Positions 43,309-51,045 of a DNA stretch of 64,000 nucleotides are shown piece after piece. Below the pieces are notes generated by a model, which made no database searches, was not told the origin of the DNA, and saw only the letters and a program-made list of their open reading frames with translations. The stretch lies in assembly GCA_900553185.1 (NCBI GenBank), contig USCT01000008.1, positions 23,232-87,231 of the forward strand, read 5' to 3'. The number at the start of each line of letters is the position of its first letter. Position 1 is the first letter of the stretch. A program made the position numbers and the translations under genes. Source of the stretch: an uncultured Bacteroides sp. Lineage in GTDB: Bacteria > Bacteroidota > Bacteroidia > Bacteroidales > Bacteroidaceae.

Positions 43309-44862
43309 ATGAAAAAGTCAACTATTTGGATTTTAGGTGTTATTATGGGCCTCTCGTTTCTGAGTCTGCTTTACCTGCAGGTCAGTTACATTGAAGAGAT
43401 GGTCAAAATGCGCAGGGGGCAGTTCGAAGAAAATGTGAACCGCAGCCTGGTGCAGGCTGTACATAACCTGGAACTGGTAGAAACCAAAAAATACCTCGAA
43501 AAGGATGTAGCAGCACAGGAACGTGCCGCACGCCTGTCGGAGCAGTTGCAGCAACAACAGGAAGCCGGTGGAAACAATGTGGTAGAACATCATCAGTACA
43601 CCGTGACATCTCCGGATGGAACGATGTATTCCACTTTTGAGCTGAAGACCATTACAAACCGTCCGTCCAGTGTTCCTAAGGTGATTATTTCTACGGGAAA
43701 GAACATTCCGCAGACATCGCGCCGCTTGCAGGAAATCCTGAAAGAACGTTATGTGTACCAGCGGGCATTGCTGGATGAAGTGGTTTATAACATTCTTTAT
43801 ACCGCAAGTGACAAGCCCTTGAAGGAGCGGATTAATTTCAAACAACTGGATCATTTCCTGAAATCGGAATTGTTGAACAATGGAATTGATATTCCATACC
43901 ATTTTTCGGTGACCGACCGTGACGGGAAAGAAGTATATCGCTGTTCGGATTATGTATTCGACGGCGAAAAGATTTACTCCCGGCTTCTGTTCGAGAACGA
44001 TCCTCCGGCCAAGATGGGGTTCGTGAATATCTTCTTCCCGACACTGGATTCATATATTTTCAGTTCGGTACGGTTCATGATACCTTCCATCGTATTTACG
44101 CTGGTGTTGCTGGTAACTTTTGTATTTACCATTTATATCATTTTCCGTCAGAAGAAACTGACTGAAATCAAGAATGATTTCATCAACAATATGACACACG
44201 AGTTCAAGACTCCGATTTCTACCATTTCGCTGGCCGCTCAGATGCTGAACGATCCGGCAGTGGCCAAATCGCCCATGATGTTTAAGCATATCTCGGGGGT
44301 TATCAATGATGAGACAAAGCGCTTGCGTTTCCAGGTTGAGAAGGTTCTGCAGATGTCTATGTTCGAACGCCAGAAAGCGACTCTGAAGAAGAAGGAAATC
44401 GATGCGCATGAACTGATAAACGGGGTTATCAACACATTCCGGCTGAAAGTGGAGAAATACAACGGTACGCTGGATGCTGAACTGAATGCGGAAGATCCGG
44501 TAATCTTTGTGGATGAGATGCACTTTACCAATGTTATTTTCAATCTGCTGGATAATGCGGTGAAGTACCGGAAACCTGATGGAGACCTGGTATTGAAGAT
44601 AAAGACCTGGAATGAAGCGAACAAACTCTATATATCAATAGAGGATAATGGAATCGGTATTAAGAAAGAAAATTTGAAGAAAATTTTTGATAAGTTCTAT
44701 CGGGTTCATACCGGAAACCTGCACGATGTAAAAGGATTCGGGTTGGGCCTGGCCTATGTGAAGAAAATCATCATGGACCATAAGGGTACAATCCGTGCCG
44801 AGAGTGAACTTAATGTAGGAACTAAATTTATAATTGTATTACCTTTATTTAAAGACGAATAA
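43309..44862 (+). CDS. rprX: Sensor histidine kinase RprX
   Basis: A 517-aa membrane histidine kinase. One membrane helix lies at about 6-24, a periplasmic sensor domain at about 25-260 and a second helix at about 262-284. The HisKA box NNMTHEFKTPISTISLA has the phospho-histidine at 297. ATPase boxes follow: NLLDNAVKYRKPDG (N), DNGIGIKKENL (G1) and GFGLGLAYV (G2). Domain order, length and the coupled regulator match RprX/RprY of Bacteroides fragilis, linked there to tetracycline-promoter effects and oxidative stress. The signal is unknown. rprY follows with 1 bp between stop and start. Confidence 0.85.
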   Translation: MKKSTIWILGVIMGLSFLSLLYLQVSYIEEMVKMRRGQFEENVNRSLVQAVHNLELVETKKYLEKDVAAQERAARLSEQLQQQQEAGGNNVVEHHQYTVTSPDGTMYSTFELKTITNRPSSVPKVIISTGKNIPQTSRRLQEILKERYVYQRALLDEVVYNILYTASDKPLKERINFKQLDHFLKSELLNNGIDIPYHFSVTDRDGKEVYRCSDYVFDGEKIYSRLLFENDPPAKMGFVNIFFPTLDSYIFSSVRFMIPSIVFTLVLLVTFVFTIYIIFRQKKLTEIKNDFINNMTHEFKTPISTISLAAQMLNDPAVAKSPMMFKHISGVINDETKRLRFQVEKVLQMSMFERQKATLKKKEIDAHELINGVINTFRLKVEKYNGTLDAELNAEDPVIFVDEMHFTNVIFNLLDNAVKYRKPDGDLVLKIKTWNEANKLYISIEDNGIGIKKENLKKIFDKFYRVHTGNLHDVKGFGLGLAYVKKIIMDHKGTIRAESELNVGTKFIIVLPLFKDE

Positions 44863-44863
44863 T

Positions 44864-45562
44864 ATGGATGAGAAATTACGAATCTTGCTGTGCGAAGATG
44901 ACGAGAATCTTGGCATGCTGTTGAGAGAATACTTGCAGGCGAAAGGTTATTCTGCAGAGTTGTATCCGGATGGTGAAGCTGGCTATAAGGCGTTTCTGAA
45001 AAATAAATATGATTTGGTTGTTACCGATGTAATGATGCCCAAGAAGGACGGCTTTACGCTGGCTACTGAAATTCGTCAGGCAAATGCCGAAATACCTGTT
45101 ATTTTCCTGACGGCAAAAACCATGAAGGAAGATATTCTGGAAGGATTCAAATTGGGTGCTGACGATTATATTACTAAACCTTTCAGTATGGAAGAGCTGA
45201 CGCTGCGTATTGAGGCTATTTTGCGTCGTGTACGTGGCAAGCGGAATAAGGAAAGTACGGTATACAAGATCGGACGTTTTACATTTGATACCCAGAAGCA
45301 GATCTTGTCTATCGGTGACAAGCAGACAAAATTGACTACCAAGGAATCTGAACTGCTGGCTTTGCTTTGTGCACACGCCAACGAAATTCTGCAGCGTGAC
45401 TTCGCGCTGAAGACTATCTGGATAGATGATAACTATTTCAATGCACGAAGCATGGATGTATACATCACCAAGCTGCGTAAACACCTGAAAGAAGATGATT
45501 CCATCGAGATTATCAATATCCATGGAAAGGGTTACAAACTGATTACTCCGGAAAATGAATGA
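44864..45562 (+). CDS. rprY: Response regulator RprY (OmpR type)
   Basis: A 232-aa OmpR/PhoB-type regulator. The receiver domain has the acidic pair in LLCEDDENLG, the phosphoacceptor Asp55 in VVTDVMMPKKDG, and the conserved Thr and Lys in FLTAKT and DDYITKPFS. The C-terminal winged helix spans about residues 135-230 (LTTKESELLALLCAH, then VYITKLRKHLKEDD). The ATG at 44864 comes immediately after the rprX stop. An in-frame start at 44834 would overlap the kinase. Confidence 0.9.
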   Translation: MDEKLRILLCEDDENLGMLLREYLQAKGYSAELYPDGEAGYKAFLKNKYDLVVTDVMMPKKDGFTLATEIRQANAEIPVIFLTAKTMKEDILEGFKLGADDYITKPFSMEELTLRIEAILRRVRGKRNKESTVYKIGRFTFDTQKQILSIGDKQTKLTTKESELLALLCAHANEILQRDFALKTIWIDDNYFNARSMDVYITKLRKHLKEDDSIEIINIHGKGYKLITPENE

Positions 45563-45581
45563 CAGAAGGATGGAATCCTCC

Positions 45582-45622
45582 AATAAAAAAGCCTGGAAGC
45601 AACGCTTTCAGGCTTTTTTATT
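45582..45622. terminator. Bidirectional terminator after rprY
   Basis: AATAAAAAAGCCTG pairs with CAGGCTTTTTTATT (45609-45622), symmetrical with T-runs in both directions. It serves rprY and the minus-strand small membrane protein. Confidence 0.88.
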
Positions 45623-45639
45623 CCTTAATGAAAGGAGAA

Positions 45640-45816
45640 TCAATCAGTAATTCGTTTGTTCATGATGATATGTACAATGAGTCCGACAATTACCAGTACC
45701 ATTGAAAGGCCCAGTGTGGTGTTGTCGTTTACATTCGCTGTACTGAAGCATGCAATCAGGATTACCGCACCGATGATCACCAATATCACTCCTAAATACT
45801 TTAATAAGTTTTTCAT
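45640..45816 (-). CDS. Small two-helix membrane protein (58 aa)
   Basis: A 58-codon gene with an ATG at 45816 and TGA at 45640-45642. The product has two hydrophobic helices, about residues 4-23 (YLGVILVIIGAVILIACF) and 36-52 (LGLSMVLVIVGLIVHIIM). A short polar turn (STANVNDNTT) joins them, and the protein ends in a basic NKRITD. The layout is that of a small inner-membrane protein. I recognise a similar conserved hypothetical in Bacteroides but no function. It ends at the shared terminator with rprY. A TAATTTG element lies at 45853-45859 upstream. Confidence 0.75.
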   Translation of the reverse strand: MKNLLKYLGVILVIIGAVILIACFSTANVNDNTTLGLSMVLVIVGLIVHIIMNKRITD

Positions 45817-45945
45817 GTGTGTCTTCGTTTTATGGTTTATTATTCTTGGTTACAAATTAAAGCATAATTCTTTTATCTTGGAAATTATTTGGTGAAAAAA
45901 AACAGAATTTCGTGCAAATAGCCATCGCTCTTGCGAAACTTCTTT

Positions 45946-46392
45946 TTAATCTTTGGTATTTGTGAATATTTTACGTAAAACTTCCTGACTCACACGTAGT
46001 TCTTCAAGGGTTAATCCGTGAAGAGCTTCTTTCAGGGTTTTGTTGGCGATGAAACGCGCCTTTTCTTCCAGTTCTTTACCCGTTCGGGTGAGGTGGACGA
46101 GATTGGTCCGGCGGTCCTTTTTATCCGATATTCTTACTACCAGATGCTGGCGCTCCATATTGTCTATCAGACGTGTCATGCTTGGTTTGTCCTTGAAGGT
46201 AGCATTGCATAACTCTTGCTGTGTGACACCGTCCTTTTCCCATAAAAAAAGCAATACGGTCCATTGTTCGGGTGTGATATCCATACCGTTCTGTCGGAAG
46301 TTACGGCTTAATTTACGGTTGATGGCAGCCGATACCTTCCCGTTCAGAATGGCAAAAATCAGTTGTATGTCAAAATTAAATTGTTCTATCAT
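45946..46392 (-). CDS. MarR family transcriptional regulator
   Basis: A 148-aa winged-helix regulator. The core is DITPEQWTVLLFLWEKDGVTQ, followed by QELCNATFKDKPSMTRLIDNM (recognition helix) and the wing VVRISDKKDRRTNLVHLT. The start is the ATG at 46392. A TTG 27 nt earlier lies inside the promoter -7 box (46417-46424) and cannot be used. A perfect 12-bp palindrome overlaps the predicted transcription start and is a natural autoregulation site. The ligand is unknown. No efflux pump is adjacent; the nearest is the MATE gene far away. Confidence 0.9.
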   Translation of the reverse strand: MIEQFNFDIQLIFAILNGKVSAAINRKLSRNFRQNGMDITPEQWTVLLFLWEKDGVTQQELCNATFKDKPSMTRLIDNMERQHLVVRISDKKDRRTNLVHLTRTGKELEEKARFIANKTLKEALHGLTLEELRVSQEVLRKIFTNTKD

Positions 46393-46399
46393 CCAATTA

Positions 46400-46424
46400 T
46401 TGTTTAAACAACTATGCAAAGATA
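46400..46424 (-). promoter_or_regulatory. marR promoter and palindromic operator
   Basis: The -7 box TATCTTTG lies at 46417-46424. The perfect palindrome TTGTTTAAACAA (46400-46411) covers the expected transcription start at about 46410. MarR-type repressors usually bind such palindromes, so self-repression is likely. Confidence 0.6.
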
Positions 46425-46656
46425 CAATACTTTATGCAATTAGTCGGTTCAATTTGACTATTTTTTTATCGTTGGATCCGATGGCATGGTATAAAAAGCG
46501 GGTAGAAGGATTGACGTTCGGTAAAATGTGGAATTTTTTGTCCCGGTAAACGGAAATCATCTGCTCGATAGTGCTCGTTGATGTGTCCAGTTTTCTTAAT
46601 AATTTATAAATGCCCCCTGATTTTTATGCTTTTGAGGAAAAAAGAGCGGATAAGTA

Positions 46657-46688
46657 TTTGTGAATTAGATAAAAATACCGTACCTTTG
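46657..46688 (+). promoter_or_regulatory. rpsF-rpsR-rplI promoter
   Basis: TTTG (46657-46660), a 20-bp spacer and TACCTTTG (46681-46688) match the consensus. The leader is only about 37 nt, with no S6:S18-binding structure visible. The rest of 46425-46656 holds nothing I can identify. Confidence 0.8.
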
Positions 46689-46731
46689 CGCCGCAATTGA
46701 AATTTATTTATTAATATTTAATTAACAAAGT

Positions 46732-47079
46732 ATGAATCAATACGAAACCGTTTTCATTTTAACTCCCGTTTTGTCTGACGTACAGATGAAGGAAGCGGTA
46801 GAAAAGTTCAAAGCTATCCTGACAGAGGAAGGTGCAGAGATCATCAACGAAGAAAACTGGGGATTGAAGAAATTGGCTTACCCAATTCAGAAAAAATCTA
46901 CTGGTTTTTATCAGCTGATTGAATTTAAAGCAGAACCGACAGTAATTGAAAAACTTGAAGTAAACTACCGTCGTGACGAACGTGTTATCCGTTTCTTGAC
47001 TTTCAAGATGGATAAGTACGCTGCAGAATACGCTGCTAAGAGAAGAAATGTTAAATCAACTAAAAAAGAGGAAAACTAA
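46732..47079 (+). CDS. rpsF: 30S ribosomal protein S6
   Basis: Small-subunit protein S6, 115 aa. It starts MNQYETVFILTPVLSD and contains NEENWGLKKLAYPIQKKSTG and RRDERVIRFLTFK, standard S6 signatures. It pairs with S18 in the ribosome, and rpsR follows after 2 bp. Confidence 0.97.
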   Translation: MNQYETVFILTPVLSDVQMKEAVEKFKAILTEEGAEIINEENWGLKKLAYPIQKKSTGFYQLIEFKAEPTVIEKLEVNYRRDERVIRFLTFKMDKYAAEYAAKRRNVKSTKKEEN

Positions 47080-47081
47080 TC

Positions 47082-47351
47082 ATGGCACAGCAACAATCAG
47101 AAATCAGATATTTAACTCCGCCTTCAGTAGACGTTAAGAAGAAAAAATACTGCCGTTTCAAAAAAAGTGGTATTAAGTATATCGACTACAAAGATCCTGA
47201 ATTCTTGAAGAAATTCTTGAACGAACAGGGAAAGATCCTTCCGCGCCGTATTACCGGTACTTCATTGAAGTTCCAGCGTCGTATTGCGCAGGCTGTTAAG
47301 AGAGCTCGTCACTTGGCTTTGCTGCCTTTCGTAACTGATATGATGAAATAA
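47082..47351 (+). CDS. rpsR: 30S ribosomal protein S18
   Basis: Small-subunit protein S18, 89 aa. Signatures are KKKYCRFKKSGIKYIDYKD and ILPRRITGTSLKFQRRIAQA. A single cysteine remains in the N-terminal region. The order S6-S18-L9 is the usual one. Confidence 0.97.
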   Translation: MAQQQSEIRYLTPPSVDVKKKKYCRFKKSGIKYIDYKDPEFLKKFLNEQGKILPRRITGTSLKFQRRIAQAVKRARHLALLPFVTDMMK

Positions 47352-47368
47352 TTAAAGGAGGAATAAGT

Positions 47369-47818
47369 ATGGAAATTATCTTGAAAGAAGACGTAGTTAA
47401 CTTGGGCTACAAAAATGATGTTGTAACCGTTAAGTCAGGTTATGGTCGTAACTATCTTATTCCGACTGGAAAAGCAGTTATCGCTTCTCCGGCTGCAAAG
47501 AAAATGCTGGCTGAAGAATTGAAGCAGCGCGCTCACAAATTGGAAAAGATTAAGAAAGATGCTGAAGCAGTGGCTGAATCTTTGAAAGATGTATCTTTGA
47601 AGATCGCTACTAAGGTTAGCGCTACTGGTTCTATCTATGGTTCAGTAGGTAGCATTCAGATTGCTGAGGAATTGGCTAAATTGGGTCATAACATCGATCG
47701 TAAGATTATCGTTGTGAAGGATCAGGTAAAAGAAGTTGGTCAGTACAAGGCTATCGTTAAACTTCACAAGGAAGTTTCTGTAGAAATTCCTTTTGAAGTA
47801 GTTGCAGAAGAAGCTTAA
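47369..47818 (+). CDS. rplI: 50S ribosomal protein L9
   Basis: Large-subunit protein L9, 149 aa. The N-terminal domain MEIILKEDVVNLGYKNDVV, then VKSGYGRNYLIPTGKAVIAS, is highly conserved. A long connecting helix and a C-terminal domain (GSIYGSVGSIQIAEEL) follow. It has a good GGAGGAATAAG ribosome binding site and ends the operon. Confidence 0.97.
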   Translation: MEIILKEDVVNLGYKNDVVTVKSGYGRNYLIPTGKAVIASPAAKKMLAEELKQRAHKLEKIKKDAEAVAESLKDVSLKIATKVSATGSIYGSVGSIQIAEELAKLGHNIDRKIIVVKDQVKEVGQYKAIVKLHKEVSVEIPFEVVAEEA

Positions 47819-47843
47819 TTTTGTTATCTGTAGATACTTGATA

Positions 47844-47886
47844 AGTCCCCGGTTGGATGAAGAATCTGATCGGGGATTCTTTTTTT
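47844..47886 (+). terminator. rplI operon terminator
   Basis: TCCCCG pairs with CGGGGA within a longer imperfect hairpin, followed by eight T, 28 bp after the rplI stop. Confidence 0.8.
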
Positions 47887-48054
47887 TATACTCTTTTATG
47901 ACATAATCTTATATAGATTCTGTAAAAGAGAGAAGTGGCAAGGGAAAGAAGAGAGCCGGAATGAGACAGGGGATAAGGAAACGGGTGGGATGGAATTAAG
48001 GAAAAAGAATAAGATGTTCTTTTGAATCTTTGCGATGTAGGGTTGGGAAAAGGA

Positions 48055-48091
48055 CATAAAAAAAGTCTGTAGGCTGAGCTTACAGACTTTC
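48055..48091 (-). terminator. Terminator of the small lipoprotein gene
   Basis: A perfect 10-bp stem pairs AAAGTCTGTA (48063-48072) with 48082-48091. The A-run before it on the plus strand gives the U-run for minus-strand RNA. Confidence 0.82.
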
Positions 48092-48117
48092 AATTCTCTC
48101 TAATTTGTTCAATCAGA

Positions 48118-48312
48118 TTATTCAGCTGATGCTACTGAGTCAGTTGCTACAGAGTCAGTTGCAACTGCTGTAGTGTCAACAACCGGAGCTGCTTCTTCTA
48201 CAACTTCTACTGAATCTGTTTCAGTGCTTACTTCAGTGTTAGCTGCCTTGTTACCGCATGATGCGAAAGATACAGCAGCAAATGCTACGAACAAAAATAC
48301 TAATTTTTTCAT
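48118..48312 (-). CDS. Small acidic lipoprotein (64 aa)
   Basis: A 64-aa exported protein. The signal peptide KKLVFLFVAFAAVSFASC has a lipobox cysteine near residue 19. The mature 45 residues are acidic and Ser/Thr/Val/Ala-rich with a short repeat (VATDSVATDSVASAE) and no aromatic residue. It looks like a disordered lipid-anchored tail. It has its own promoter (TATCTTTG at 48366-48373) and terminator, and its layout is typical of abundant small Bacteroidales lipoproteins of unknown role. Confidence 0.8.
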   Translation of the reverse strand: MKKLVFLFVAFAAVSFASCGNKAANTEVSTETDSVEVVEEAAPVVDTTAVATDSVATDSVASAE

Positions 48313-48365
48313 TTTCTTTGCTTTTTTAAAATCTGTAATACTTATGTTTGTTTCTTAAAACGCTG

Positions 48366-48373
48366 CAAAGATA
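48366..48373 (-). promoter_or_regulatory. Small lipoprotein promoter -7 box
   Basis: TATCTTTG on the minus strand, about 54 bp before the ATG. The rest of 48374-48630, toward mtaB, holds nothing else I can support. Confidence 0.62.
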
Positions 48374-48637
48374 TAGACTTTTATGATACGTTGTTCTCTT
48401 TTATGCGACTTTTTTTTCGAAAAAAAACGTTTTTTTGTTAAGTTATTGATTATCAATATGCTTTAAAACATATTTTTTTGTTTGGAAAATTTCTTATGGA
48501 TGCAATGAAGATTGTTTATTGTAGAAGTTGCTTCTAAATGGGAAGTGTGAGGTTTTATTGGCCTTGTTTGAACTTATTGTATGTGAATGTGTTTATTGTA
48601 ATTGAGAACGGTATATCCGAAATCGCGAAATATTATG

Positions 48638-48645
48638 TACCTTTG
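48638..48645 (+). promoter_or_regulatory. mtaB promoter -7 box
   Basis: TACCTTTG, 31 bp before the mtaB start, with no clear -33 box. Confidence 0.6.
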
Positions 48646-48676
48646 CAAGTGATTTTATAGAAACACTAAAATAAGT

Positions 48677-49996
48677 ATGATTGATACAACTGTTTTTCAA
48701 AATAAAAAAGCTGTTTATTATACATTGGGTTGTAAATTGAATTTTGCCGAAACTTCTTCCATTGGAAAAATGCTGAAAGAGGCAGGTGTCCGTACTGCTC
48801 GAAAAGGCGAGCAGGCAGACATTTGCATCGTTAATACCTGTTCGGTAACTGAAGTGGCCGACAAGAAGTGCAGGCAGGCTATTCATCGGCTGACCAAGGA
48901 GCACCCGGGGGCTTTTGTGGTAGTGACTGGGTGTTATGCCCAGCTGAAGCCGGAACAGGTAGCCGATATAGAAGGAGTAGATCTGGTACTGGGAGCGGAG
49001 CAGAAAGGAGAGCTGATGAAATATTTAGGTAACCTGGAAAAACATAGACACGGTGAAGCAATTACTACGGCTACTAAAGATATACGTACCTTTTCTCCTT
49101 CGTGTTCAAGGGGAGATCGTACCCGTTATTTTCTGAAGGTACAGGATGGCTGTGATTATTTTTGCTCTTATTGTACGATACCGTTTGCCAGAGGACGCAG
49201 CCGTAACGGAAAAATAGCCGATTTGGTGGAGCAGGCACGGCAGGTTGCAGCTGAAGGGGGAAAGGAAATCGTTATTACAGGAGTAAATATCGGCGATTTT
49301 GGTAAGACTACGGGAGAAACCTTTTTCGATTTGGTGAAAGCGCTGGATCAGGTAGAAGGTATCGAACGTTATCGTATTTCTTCTATTGAGCCTAATTTGC
49401 TGACCGATGAGATTATTTCTTACGTAGCTCAATCGCGCGCTTTTATGCCGCATTTTCACATTCCGTTGCAGTCGGGATGTGATGAAGTGCTGAAACTGAT
49501 GCGTCGTCGGTATGATACGTCGTTGTTTGCTGCCAAGGTGCATAAAATAAAAGAATTGATACCTGACGCTTTTATTGGAGTGGATGTGATTGTAGGTACG
49601 CGTGGTGAAACACCGGAATATTTTGACCGTGCGTATTCCTTTATCCAGGGGCTGGATGTTACGCAGCTTCATGTGTTCAGTTATTCGGAACGTCCGGGAA
49701 CGCAGGCATTGAAAATTGACTATACAGTTCCTGCGGAAGAAAAACATCGTCGTAGTCAGCTTTTGCTGGCTCTGTCTGATGAAAAGACAAAGGCCTTTTA
49801 TGCTCGTCATATCGGTCGGGAAGCCGTTGTCCTGATGGAAAAATCAAAACCGGGAATTCCGATGCATGGATTTACTGCAAATTATATTCGTGTAGAGTTA
49901 CCATACGATGATGCCCTCGACAACCATTTGGTTCGTGTACGTTTAGGTGATTTTAATGAAGATGAGACAGCATTAAAGGGAGTGGTTCTGGCATGA
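48677..49996 (+). CDS. mtaB: tRNA t6A37 methylthiotransferase MtaB
   Basis: A radical SAM enzyme of 439 aa that adds a methylthio group to t6A37 to form ms2t6A. The N-terminal UPF0004 domain has its three cysteines in TLGCKLN, VNTCSVTEVA and TGCYAQ. The radical SAM cluster motif is CDYFCSYCTIPFARG. A TRAM domain lies at the C-terminus. VNTCSVTEVADKKCRQ and the length fit MtaB rather than MiaB or RimO. It depends on t6A, whose first enzyme (tsaC) is also in this window. Its stop overlaps the next start (ATGA). Confidence 0.9.
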   Translation: MIDTTVFQNKKAVYYTLGCKLNFAETSSIGKMLKEAGVRTARKGEQADICIVNTCSVTEVADKKCRQAIHRLTKEHPGAFVVVTGCYAQLKPEQVADIEGVDLVLGAEQKGELMKYLGNLEKHRHGEAITTATKDIRTFSPSCSRGDRTRYFLKVQDGCDYFCSYCTIPFARGRSRNGKIADLVEQARQVAAEGGKEIVITGVNIGDFGKTTGETFFDLVKALDQVEGIERYRISSIEPNLLTDEIISYVAQSRAFMPHFHIPLQSGCDEVLKLMRRRYDTSLFAAKVHKIKELIPDAFIGVDVIVGTRGETPEYFDRAYSFIQGLDVTQLHVFSYSERPGTQALKIDYTVPAEEKHRRSQLLLALSDEKTKAFYARHIGREAVVLMEKSKPGIPMHGFTANYIRVELPYDDALDNHLVRVRLGDFNEDETALKGVVLA

Positions 49997-51012
49997 AAGT
50001 ATCCGTAGTCATATTGAATTGGAATGGGAGTGAGATGCTTCGTCGTTTTCTCCCTTCGGTGATTGCAAGTGTTTCCGGAGCCGACCAGGAAGTTTGTGTG
50101 GCTGATAATGGCTCCACAGACGATTCCTGTAAGGTAGTGGAACATGAGTTTCCTTCTGTACGTTTGATTCGTCTGGACCGTAATTATGGCTTTGCAGAAG
50201 GGTATAATCAGGCTTTATCACAAGTGGAAGCTACTTATGTAGTCTTGCTGAACAGTGACGTAGAAGTTTCTGAGAATTGGTTGGACCCGATGATTGCTTA
50301 CATGGATAGACACCCTGAAGTAGCTGGTTGTCAACCTAAGCTCTTGAGTTTTAATCAAAGGAACTGTTTTGAATATGCAGGAGCCTGTGGCGGATTTATT
50401 GACCGTTACGGTTATCCTTTTTGCAGAGGACGTATATTTGAGAAGGTAGAAGTGGATGAAGGTCAATATGACAGTGTCATACCGGTTTTTTGGGCTACGG
50501 GAGCTGCTTTGCTGCTTCGGTTGGATGTATATCGGAAGGTGGGGGGATTGGACGGGCGTTTTTTCGCTCACATGGAGGAGATTGATCTTTGCTGGCGAAT
50601 GCGCAGCCGTGGTTATAAACTGGTTTGTCTGCCTTTCAGCAAGGTTTATCACGTAGGGGGAGCTACGCTGAAGAAAGAGAATCCGAGAAAGACCTTTTTG
50701 AATTTCCGGAATAATCTGCTGATGCTGTATAAGAATTTGTCTGAAGATGAATTGACAGCTGTCATGCGTGTACGTACTTGCCTGGATTATCTGGCGGCTT
50801 TGGTATTTCTGCTGAAAGGTGATTTGAAAAATGCGAGGGCTGTGGTTCGGGCGCGGGAGGAATTTAATCGGATGAAGCCGGATTTTGTGTCTGATCGTAT
50901 GGAGAATCTTCGTCAGACTTCTGTTTCCATCATACCTCAACGTTTTTCTTTTAGTATTCTTTGGCAAATCAAGGTTAGGCGAAAAAAATATTTTTCCGAT
51001 CTTGTACATTGA
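49993..51012 (+). CDS. Glycosyltransferase family 2
   Basis: A 339-aa GT-A fold enzyme. The N-terminus VSVVILNWNGSEMLRRFLPS is the nucleotide-sugar start. ADNGSTD follows, and the DxD-type metal motif is in LLNSDVEVS. HMEEIDLCWRMRSRG is the acceptor/ED motif of rhamnosyl-type GT2 proteins. The C-terminal 70 residues are basic and hydrophobic, suggesting loose membrane contact. The sugar and acceptor are unknown. It is translationally coupled to mtaB. Confidence 0.9.
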   Translation: MKVSVVILNWNGSEMLRRFLPSVIASVSGADQEVCVADNGSTDDSCKVVEHEFPSVRLIRLDRNYGFAEGYNQALSQVEATYVVLLNSDVEVSENWLDPMIAYMDRHPEVAGCQPKLLSFNQRNCFEYAGACGGFIDRYGYPFCRGRIFEKVEVDEGQYDSVIPVFWATGAALLLRLDVYRKVGGLDGRFFAHMEEIDLCWRMRSRGYKLVCLPFSKVYHVGGATLKKENPRKTFLNFRNNLLMLYKNLSEDELTAVMRVRTCLDYLAALVFLLKGDLKNARAVVRAREEFNRMKPDFVSDRMENLRQTSVSIIPQRFSFSILWQIKVRRKKYFSDLVH

Positions 51013-51045
51013 TAAGAAGGATTTTGTACTTTAAAATATTAATCG

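Noticed and set aside
45656..45895. 79-codon plus-strand frame opposite the 58-aa membrane protein
   Set aside because: The minus-strand frame has the proper start, membrane helices and terminator; the plus frame is its shadow.
46393..46419. Nine-residue extension of the MarR protein from TTG at 46419
   Set aside because: The codon lies inside the -7 promoter box, so it would not be transcribed.
46689..46731. S6:S18 autoregulatory RNA in the rpsF leader
   Set aside because: The predicted leader is about 37 nt and AT-rich, with no stem that could form the known binding motif.
47896..48093. 65-codon minus-strand frame downstream of rplI
   Set aside because: It reads through the lipoprotein terminator and a purine-rich tract; its composition (Ser, Phe, Pro-rich) reflects base bias only.
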